Assembly (NCBI GenBank): GCA_002428885.1
Contig: DIYE01000124.1
Location: 1-11,428 of the forward strand
DNA length: 11,428 nucleotides
Reading direction: 5' to 3'
Origin: Alphaproteobacteria bacterium UBA6062
GTDB taxonomy: Bacteria; Pseudomonadota; Alphaproteobacteria; Sneathiellales; Sneathiellaceae
Shown here: positions 6,109-11,428 of the stretch, piece after piece
Numbering within the stretch: the stretch's first letter is position 1
Layout: each line of letters starts with the position of its first letter
Made by a program: the position numbers and the translations under genes
Notes under the pieces: generated by a model
The model's database searches: none
Told to the model about the DNA's origin: nothing
The model's input: only the letters and a program-made list of their open reading frames with translations

Positions 6109-6294
6109 TTGCCTGAACTGACTCTCACACCTTTTAGCGCAACCACCCTATTTGTTATTGCCTGTCTGGCCGGATACCGGTATCGCCGGATCTGGAAGGC
6201 CGAAGGGCCCGCCTGGCAACTCTGGTTATTCGGGATTATAGCGGCGGGATGTTTGCTGACGCTCGGTTTCGTGCCTGTGACGGATGGCTTTTAA
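6109..6294 (+). CDS. Small two-TM protein, tail to tail with nqrM
   Basis: A possible 61-residue membrane protein starting at TTG 6109-6111. Two hydrophobic segments (about 9-22 and 41-57) flank a basic-aromatic loop with GYRYRRIWKAEGPAWQ, the pattern of a small hairpin membrane protein with the loop in the cytoplasm. Codon use resembles the neighbouring conserved genes, which argues against chance. Against it, there is no ATG or GTG start and no clear ribosome binding site. Its last four bases overlap the end of nqrM on the other strand. I know no family for it, and a role linked to the NQR complex is only suggested by position. Confidence 0.45.
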   Translation: MPELTLTPFSATTLFVIACLAGYRYRRIWKAEGPAWQLWLFGIIAAGCLLTLGFVPVTDGF

Positions 6295-6524
6295 GCCTCT
6301 AACTGCTCCGCCATCTTTTTAGCACGCGGACAAACGCCAAGACGTTCTTTAAGGGGGCTGTTCGGGTCGATTTCCTTGTTACAAACCAGGCAATGATCCG
6401 CATCACTGATTGCGTTCAGTCCGCCGCAACTGCCTTTAATGGTTTTACCCTGCATAATAACGCCAATCGCCATACCTGCGATAACCAGGGCCAACAGACC
6501 AAATGCCAGAAGAAATGTCTCCAC
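6291..6524 (-). CDS. nqrM: NqrM, Na+-NQR maturation factor
   Basis: A 77-residue protein of the DUF539/NqrM family, needed for maturation of Na+-NQR in Vibrio, where it is thought to deliver iron for the intramembrane Fe centre between NqrD and NqrE. One N-terminal TM helix (about 3-24) is followed by the family signature KGSCGGLNAI with Cys33. Further cysteines are Cys45 and Cys48 (HCLVC) and Cys65 (GVCP), four in all. The start is GTG 6522-6524, with GGGA about 9 bases upstream. It follows apbE by 18 bases on the same strand, so the two maturation genes form one transcription unit divergent from nqrA. Confidence 0.92.
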   Translation of the reverse strand: METFLLAFGLLALVIAGMAIGVIMQGKTIKGSCGGLNAISDADHCLVCNKEIDPNSPLKERLGVCPRAKKMAEQLEA

Positions 6525-6542
6525 GGTTCTAATTCCCGATCT

Positions 6543-7583
6543 TTAAGGTTGTAACTCAGAGAAGCGTGCGCTTGGCGTTGCTTTAAACTTAGTATGGGAC
6601 GAGCTGGCGCCCCTTTCAATAAACAATACGGCCAAATCACGCTTATTTGCGATTTTTAGCCCCCTCTCCCGCCCGAGCACCAGCATGGCTGTGGCCCAGG
6701 CGTCCGCCAGCATGGCATTTTCCGTCAAGACGGTTACGGATGCCGTTTTATGAGTAATAGGTCGACCGGTCCGGGCATCCAGAATATGGGAATAGCGGAC
6801 ACCGTCTTTTTCGAAATAGTTCCGATAGTCCCCTGACGTGGCCATTCCCAGATTGGACAGATTGATAATTTTTTCTACGGTACGATCATGGGCATCCGGC
6901 GTTTCAACCCCTATTTTCCAAGACTGTCCGTCAGGGTTCTTTCCGGACGCATAGAGATCGCCGCCGATCTCAACCATATAGTCCTTTATTCCGAAACTCT
7001 CGATAACCCGTGCGATAACATCAACACCATATCCCTTGCCGATTGCAGCAAGATAGATCTCTGTTTCGGGCAGTTGTTTTTTTAGAGTGTTACCGGAGAC
7101 TTTCAGAGTCCGGTTTTGCCCGGACGCCTGAAGAGCGGCATTGACAGCGTCGTCGGTCGGGGTCTTGTTCTGCTTGCTTTTGGAACCGAATCCCCAAAGC
7201 TGGATCAATGGGCCAAGGGTTACATCAAACTGCCCGTCGCTGGCCTGATGAATTGCTTGTGCTGCCTGCATCACCTCGGCCAAAGCGGGCGACATGCTAA
7301 CCGGATCCAGGGAACGGGATGCATTAAAGCCGGAAATCTCCGATGCAGGATTCCAGTTGGACAGATGATCGTCAACTTGCTTCAATGCCTTTTCAATGGC
7401 CTGTTTAAGCTGATCCTCTTTTGCCTCACCGGTATGATCGATCGCGATAACCGAATAACTGGTTCCCATAGTCAGTCCGGAGAGTTTGAGGACCGATTTT
7501 TCCGAAGAACAGGCTCCGAGAACAGCCAGGCAGGCTGGCATGATCAGGATGTTACGGCGGGAAATCTGAAAACGGTCTGGCAC
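6543..7583 (-). CDS. apbE: FAD:protein FMN transferase (ApbE), exported lipoprotein
   Basis: A 346-residue enzyme that uses FAD and Mg2+ to attach FMN covalently to Thr residues of NqrB and NqrC. The N terminus has a Tat-like SRRNILI (8-14) and a lipobox LGAC with Cys25, so it is probably an outward-facing lipoprotein. Family motifs are seen in order: MGTSYSV (39-45), EIGGD (205-209), TSGDYRN (249-255), SHILDARTGRP (265-275) and DAWAT (294-298), which include the metal and flavin ligands. I start at GTG 7581-7583 because GGAGGG (7590-7595) lies 6 bases upstream. An ATG at 7644-7646 would add 21 residues ahead of the signal and lacks such a site. It is first in an operon with nqrM, and its substrates are encoded on the opposite strand immediately beyond the shared promoter region. 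Confidence 0.95.
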   Translation of the reverse strand: MPDRFQISRRNILIMPACLAVLGACSSEKSVLKLSGLTMGTSYSVIAIDHTGEAKEDQLKQAIEKALKQVDDHLSNWNPASEISGFNASRSLDPVSMSPALAEVMQAAQAIHQASDGQFDVTLGPLIQLWGFGSKSKQNKTPTDDAVNAALQASGQNRTLKVSGNTLKKQLPETEIYLAAIGKGYGVDVIARVIESFGIKDYMVEIGGDLYASGKNPDGQSWKIGVETPDAHDRTVEKIINLSNLGMATSGDYRNYFEKDGVRYSHILDARTGRPITHKTASVTVLTENAMLADAWATAMLVLGRERGLKIANKRDLAVLFIERGASSSHTKFKATPSARFSELQP

Positions 7584-7736
7584 CCGGTGCCCTCCAAACG
7601 GATATTCTGACGCTCGGCTTATGAGTGAGTTTCGCCATGGATTCAATAAAAATTTACGAACTCTGTTAAAAAATGCTTTCGGACCCGGGCTAATTATCGC
7701 ATAAGGGCTGAAAAAATTTTACAGGACTGCATTCAC
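7584..7736. promoter_or_regulatory. Divergent promoter region between apbE and nqrA
   Basis: These 153 bases must hold the promoters of both the apbE-nqrM and nqr operons. Toward apbE, a possible minus-strand pair is TTGAAT with CATAAG at 17-base spacing. Toward nqrA, the AT-rich stretch around 7690-7720 (TAATTATCGCATAAG and AAAAAATTTTAC) is a candidate, but no good -35/-10 pair stands out. AGGA at 7723-7726 is the nqrA ribosome binding site. Confidence 0.5.
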
Positions 7737-9083
7737 GTGCTGAATTTCTCGTTAAGAAAAGGGCTTGATCTTCCCGTTCTGGGGGCGCCTGAAAATGGAA
7801 TCAATGATGCTCCTAGAGTTGATTCCGTTGCCATTCTGGGGTCGGACTATATCGGTCTGAAACCAAGAATTGCCGTTAAAGAGGGAGATAGCGTTGTCGC
7901 CGGATCTCCTCTCATGTCCCATAAAGACACGCCGGACGTGATGGTAACCTCACCGGTGTCCGGGCGAGTGCGTGCCATCAATCGGGGGGCTCGTCGTGTC
8001 CTGGTCAGCATTGTGATTGATATTGATGAGAACCCGGCAGCTCCTGTTGACTTTTCATCCATCGGGGATGCGTCAACCGCTGAAGGACTGGCCGAGCGCC
8101 TCTCTGCCGCCGGCCTCTGGACATCTTTCAGGACAAGACCTTATTCAAAAGTTCCTGCGCCGGATAGTCGCCCCTCCGCGATCTTTGTAACGGCAACGGA
8201 TACGGAACCGCTGGCCGCCGATCCGACAGATATCATCAATGATGCTGCTGACGCCTTTCGCATGGGCTTGGAAGCAATTACCAAATTGACGGATGGTAAC
8301 ACCTATCTGTGCCAGACTGCCGGAGCCTCTATTCCGGGTACGGATATTGAAGGCGTTACGAGCGCTGGTTTCTCTGGTCCGCACCCAGCCGGACTGGCAG
8401 GCACCCATATCCATTTCCTGCAACCGCCTAAAGGTGAGCAGGCTGTCTGGACCATCGGCTATGCGGATGTCATCTCCATCGGTAAGTTGCTGGAAAGCGG
8501 CCATTATGATCCTAGCCGGGTTGTCGCTCTCACAGGACCGCTGTGCGGCAAGCCCAGGCTGGTTCGGACAATTGCCGGTGCCTCCATGGCTGACCTGGTG
8601 TCAGATGATCTTGGCAACAGCACTGTACCTGTCCGGATGATTTCGGGCTCCATTCTCTCCGGTCGTATGGGAGAAGGAGAAACGGCTTATCTTGGCCGCT
8701 ATGCGCGGCAGATTACCCTCATTGAAGAAGATCAGAAGCAGATCCCCATGGGCTGGATTCGGCCGATGCCGTCCAAATATGCCGTTCAACCGGTTTTAGG
8801 ATCTGCCTTCTCCAAGAAACTTCGGACACTCACATCAAACCTGAATGGCGGACGCCGGGCCATGGTACCGACAGGCACCTTTGAAGAACTGATGCCGCAG
8901 GATTACCTGCCGACCCAGTTACTCCGGGCACTTATTGTGATGGACACAGATCAGGCCCAGGCGCTTGGCGCGATGGAATTGGATGAAGAAGATCTGGGGC
9001 TGGTAGGTTTTGCCTGCCCAGCAAAGTATGAATATGGCATGGCGCTTAGAGACTGCCTTGCCAAGATCGAAAAGGAGGGCTGA
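7737..9083 (+). CDS. nqrA: NqrA, Na+-translocating NADH:quinone oxidoreductase subunit A
   Basis: A 448-residue peripheral, cytoplasmic-side subunit of Na+-NQR, associated with quinone binding in Vibrio. The length matches the usual 445-450. The N terminus carries the family signature (KGLDLPVLGAP, then GLKPRIAVKEGD and SPVSGRVRAINRGARR), a barrel-sandwich region shared with RnfC. GPHPAGLAGTHIHFL (around 213-227) in the middle is highly typical. There are no membrane segments. The start is GTG 7737-7739 with AGGA 10 bases upstream. It is the first gene of the operon, and nqrB begins four bases after its stop with its ribosome binding site inside the end of nqrA. Confidence 0.97.
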   Translation: MLNFSLRKGLDLPVLGAPENGINDAPRVDSVAILGSDYIGLKPRIAVKEGDSVVAGSPLMSHKDTPDVMVTSPVSGRVRAINRGARRVLVSIVIDIDENPAAPVDFSSIGDASTAEGLAERLSAAGLWTSFRTRPYSKVPAPDSRPSAIFVTATDTEPLAADPTDIINDAADAFRMGLEAITKLTDGNTYLCQTAGASIPGTDIEGVTSAGFSGPHPAGLAGTHIHFLQPPKGEQAVWTIGYADVISIGKLLESGHYDPSRVVALTGPLCGKPRLVRTIAGASMADLVSDDLGNSTVPVRMISGSILSGRMGEGETAYLGRYARQITLIEEDQKQIPMGWIRPMPSKYAVQPVLGSAFSKKLRTLTSNLNGGRRAMVPTGTFEELMPQDYLPTQLLRALIVMDTDQAQALGAMELDEEDLGLVGFACPAKYEYGMALRDCLAKIEKEG

Positions 9084-9087
9084 TCAG

Positions 9088-10287
9088 GTGAGCATTCGCG
9101 GCTTTTTCGATCGCCTGGAACCCCATTTCACAAAAGGCGGGAAGTATGAAAAATTCTACTCCGTCTACGAGATGGTGGAGAGTTTCCTATACACGCCTAA
9201 AACAGTGACAACCGTCGCCCCTCATGCCCGCTCCTATGTGGATATGAAACGGATCATGACCTATGTGGTCATTGCGACGATCCCCTGTATTCTGGTCGGG
9301 CTCTATAATGTGGGTTTCCAGACTAATACGGCGCTCGCCGGTCAGGACCCGACCGGTTGGCGGGCCTGGTTGATTGACGCGGCAGGGATTGGTTTTAATC
9401 CGGACAATCCGGTTGCCAATATCCTGCATGGCCTCCTCTATTTCCTGCCTATTTATATCGTTACCCTGGTTGCCGGTGGTATCTGCGAAGTGGTTTTCTC
9501 CGTTATTCGCGGGCACGAAGTTAATGAAGGCTTTCTCGTCAGCTCTATGCTCTATGCGCTGATCATGCCGCCGAGTGCACCGCTCTGGCAGGTAGCGCTG
9601 GGTATTATTTTCGGCGTTGTGATCGGTAAGGAAGTCTTTGGCGGAACCGGTAAGAACTTTCTTAATCCAGCCCTCACCGGTCGTGCGTTCCTTTATTTCG
9701 CCTATCCGGCGCAGATGTCCGGCGATACGATCTGGACACCGGTTGACGGTTTTTCCGGCGCAACAGCGCTCTCCGTCAGCGCCTCCGAAGGATTTGATAA
9801 ACTGGCGGCGCACGGTGTTGACTGGCAGGCGGCCTTTTTCGGCTTCATTCAAGGCTCCATTGGTGAAACATCCACCCTCGCCTGCCTGATCGGCCTTAGT
9901 TTCCTGCTGATTACCAAAATCGCCAACTGGCGACTGATTGTCGGGTGTCTGGGCGGTATGATTGGCTTTTCGCTACTGCTGAATGCCATTGGATCCGACA
10001 GTAATCCGATGTTTGCCATGCCGTGGTACTGGCACCTGGTTATTGGCGGTTACGCTTTTGGTCTTGCCTTTATGGTGACCGAACCGGTTTCGGCAAGTCA
10101 TACCAATCTGGGGCGTTATATCTATGGCGCGCTGATCGGATTTATGGTGGTGATGATCCGGGTCATTAACCCTGCCTTCCCCGAGGGTATGATGCTCGCC
10201 ATTCTTTTCGGAAACGTTTTTGCACCACTGATCGACTACTTTGTGGTGCAGGCCAATATCAAACGCAGGGCGAAACGCAATGCCTGA
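9088..10287 (+). CDS. nqrB: NqrB, integral membrane subunit with covalent FMN
   Basis: A 399-residue multi-TM subunit of Na+-NQR that takes part in Na+ translocation and carries covalent FMN and non-covalent riboflavin. The flavinylation site is visible as DGFSGAT with Thr226, matching the Vibrio SGAT threonine. Other family landmarks are HEVNEGFLVSSMLYALIMPP (143-162) and KEVFGGTGKNFLNPALTGRA (181-200), next to the quinone and inhibitor site region in Vibrio. The start is GTG 9088-9090, chosen because AAGGAGG (9072-9078) lies 9 bases upstream and the product then begins SIRGFFDRLEPHF like other NqrB proteins. An ATG frame open from 9010 lies inside nqrA and is not used. It ends overlapping nqrC by 8 bases. 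Confidence 0.97.
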   Translation: MSIRGFFDRLEPHFTKGGKYEKFYSVYEMVESFLYTPKTVTTVAPHARSYVDMKRIMTYVVIATIPCILVGLYNVGFQTNTALAGQDPTGWRAWLIDAAGIGFNPDNPVANILHGLLYFLPIYIVTLVAGGICEVVFSVIRGHEVNEGFLVSSMLYALIMPPSAPLWQVALGIIFGVVIGKEVFGGTGKNFLNPALTGRAFLYFAYPAQMSGDTIWTPVDGFSGATALSVSASEGFDKLAAHGVDWQAAFFGFIQGSIGETSTLACLIGLSFLLITKIANWRLIVGCLGGMIGFSLLLNAIGSDSNPMFAMPWYWHLVIGGYAFGLAFMVTEPVSASHTNLGRYIYGALIGFMVVMIRVINPAFPEGMMLAILFGNVFAPLIDYFVVQANIKRRAKRNA

Positions 10288-11086
10288 TGAAAATAAAAAA
10301 CAAGGACTGCTACGCCGCTTTCTGGATCTACCGCCGGACTCTGTTGCAAAAACGGTTTTCGTTGCGGTAACGCTCTGTCTTGTCGCTTCCATGTTTGTAT
10401 CAGCGGTTGCGGTATCGCTGAAACCTATTCAGGAAGTCAACAAACTCAAAGACAAGCAGATCAACATCCTACAGGTTGCCGGCCTTTATGAAGACGGCAC
10501 GGATGTGACCGAGGCTTTCAAGGTTTTCGAACCCCAGGTGCTGGAAATAGCGACCGGTAAGTTTTCGGATCAGTTTGATGCCGCCACCTTTGATGATCGG
10601 GCAGCCGCAGACGACCCTGCACTTTCCATCACCCTTAACGATGATCCTGCGTCTATCGGAAGACAGGCAAAATTCGTCACTGTCTATCTGTTGCGAAACC
10701 AGGATGGTAGCCTTGATAAAGTCATCCTGCCGATCCATGGCTATGGCCTCTGGTCAACGCTCTACGGCTTTATTGCACTGGAAGAGAACGGCAACGATAT
10801 TTTCGGGCTGCAATTCTACAGTCATGCGGAAACACCGGGGCTGGGCGCTGAAGTTGATAATCCGCGCTGGAAAGCTCTCTGGAAAGGCAAGAAACTCTCC
10901 GATGAAAGCGGTGTTCTACAGATTACCGTCGATAAAACGGCACCTGCCGCCGGAAAAGAGTATTTTGTGGATGCACTGGCCGGTGCAACCCTGACCTCAC
11001 GCGGTGTGGACAATCTGGTGCGTTTCTGGATGGGTAAAGCGGGTTACGCCCCCTTCCTGACCTCTTTGAAAGCAGGAGACATTTAA
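10280..11086 (+). CDS. nqrC: NqrC, membrane-anchored subunit with covalent FMN
   Basis: A 268-residue subunit with one N-terminal TM helix (about 22-46) and a large FMN-binding domain on the periplasmic side. The flavinylated residue is probably Thr237 in DALAGATLTS. Most family members have Ser or Thr where this has Ala234, a small departure from the usual SGAT. SHAETPGLGAEV (181-192) and the C-terminal FWMGKAGYAPFL (249-260) are typical of NqrC. The start is ATG 10280-10282, with AGGG 9 bases upstream (10267-10270), overlapping the end of nqrB by 8 bases, which suggests translational coupling. The length is slightly above the 255-260 of Vibrio. It is a substrate of the ApbE encoded at 6543-7583. 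Confidence 0.97.
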   Translation: MPDENKKQGLLRRFLDLPPDSVAKTVFVAVTLCLVASMFVSAVAVSLKPIQEVNKLKDKQINILQVAGLYEDGTDVTEAFKVFEPQVLEIATGKFSDQFDAATFDDRAAADDPALSITLNDDPASIGRQAKFVTVYLLRNQDGSLDKVILPIHGYGLWSTLYGFIALEENGNDIFGLQFYSHAETPGLGAEVDNPRWKALWKGKKLSDESGVLQITVDKTAPAAGKEYFVDALAGATLTSRGVDNLVRFWMGKAGYAPFLTSLKAGDI

Positions 11087-11087
11087 G

Positions 11088-11428
11088 ATGGCTCAAAGCA
11101 AAAAAGAACTGATCCTCGACCCCATGGTCGATAACAATCCGATTACCCTGCAGGTTCTCGGCATCTGTTCGGCCCTGGCGGTAACGTCTTCCCTGCAGGT
11201 CGCTTTTGTGATGGCTATTGCGGTGACGCTGGTAACCGGATTCTCATCCATGTTCATCTCGATGATCCGCAGCCAGATCCCAGGCTCTATCCGGATTATC
11301 GTGCAGATGGTGATTATCGCTTCCCTGGTGATCATCGTGGATCAGATCCTGAAAGCCTACGCCTTCGAGATTTCCAAGACCCTGTCGGTCTTTGTCGGAT
11401 TGATTATCACCAACTGTATCGTGATGGG
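11088..11428 (+). CDS. nqrD: NqrD, integral membrane subunit (truncated by window edge)
   Basis: The first 113 residues of NqrD, a six-TM subunit in the complete protein, homologous to NqrE and RnfA/RnfE. The N-terminal signature DNNPITLQVLGICSALAVT is present, as is GLIITNC near the cut edge. Cys27 and Cys110 correspond to the two NqrD cysteines that, with two from NqrE, hold the intramembrane [2Fe-2S] centre in Vibrio. The ATG at 11088 follows the nqrC stop by one base, with AGGAG 9 bases upstream (11074-11078). Three hydrophobic segments are visible before the sequence ends. nqrE and nqrF are expected further right. Confidence 0.96.
   Translation, partial: MAQSKKELILDPMVDNNPITLQVLGICSALAVTSSLQVAFVMAIAVTLVTGFSSMFISMIRSQIPGSIRIIVQMVIIASLVIIVDQILKAYAFEISKTLSVFVGLIITNCIVM

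Noticed and set aside
6173..6184. Perfect 12-base palindrome GATACCGGTATC
   Set aside because: It lies within the small two-TM frame where it encodes the basic loop, is short enough to occur by chance, and is not near a promoter.
9187..9852. 221-codon open frame on the minus strand inside nqrB
   Set aside because: It is the antisense shadow of a strongly conserved gene; the translation is Arg/Asn-rich with no recognisable features.
1..11428. CRISPR array, transposase, integrase or phage genes
   Set aside because: No regularly spaced repeats and no recombinase, transposase or phage structural motifs are seen in any frame.

Overview
The window looks like chromosomal DNA of a Gram-negative proteobacterium. 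The right half carries the start of an operon for Na+-translocating NADH:quinone oxidoreductase (Na+-NQR) with its two maturation factors next to it. Lipoprotein and secretion signals, strong Shine-Dalgarno sites and moderate GC in the conserved genes fit this. An alphaproteobacterium, possibly marine, is a guess that cannot be proven from the sequence.

Layout. Bases 1-345 hold no convincing gene but contain a 17-bp inverted repeat and a promoter for a tRNA-Ser(UGA) at 346-433. Next is an AT-rich stretch (about 434-2460) transcribed leftward. It holds a three-gene cluster: a two-TM protein, a lipoprotein and a four-TM protein. The first two are paralogues: they align without gaps over about 109 residues bounded by two conserved cysteines. 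I do not recognise the family. Upstream of the cluster is a 364-base stretch with only doubtful mini-ORFs, then a DUF4259-like gene (2462-3088, minus) broken by one in-frame TAA. A well-formed terminator (3155-3189) separates this from a secreted 524-residue protein with a C-terminal CARDB-like domain (3218-4792, minus). A small transglutaminase-fold protein (4939-5391, minus) and a CBS-pair protein (5490-6011, minus) follow, each with a recognisable promoter.

The right half is a respiratory locus. apbE (FAD:protein FMN transferase) and nqrM (cysteine-rich NQR maturation factor) are transcribed leftward. nqrA, nqrB, nqrC and the start of nqrD run rightward from the shared 153-base intergenic region. 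NqrB and NqrC carry the threonines that ApbE flavinylates. NqrD carries the two cysteines of the intramembrane Fe-S centre that NqrM is thought to help build. The locus therefore combines the pump and its cofactor-insertion machinery, arranged divergently rather than with apbE-nqrM after nqrF as in Vibrio. nqrE and nqrF are expected just past the right edge. A small two-TM ORF (6109-6294, plus) meets nqrM tail to tail.

The most unusual items are the paralogous envelope-protein cluster next to the tRNA, the in-frame stop in the DUF4259-like gene, and the Ala in place of Ser/Thr in the NqrC flavinylation motif.
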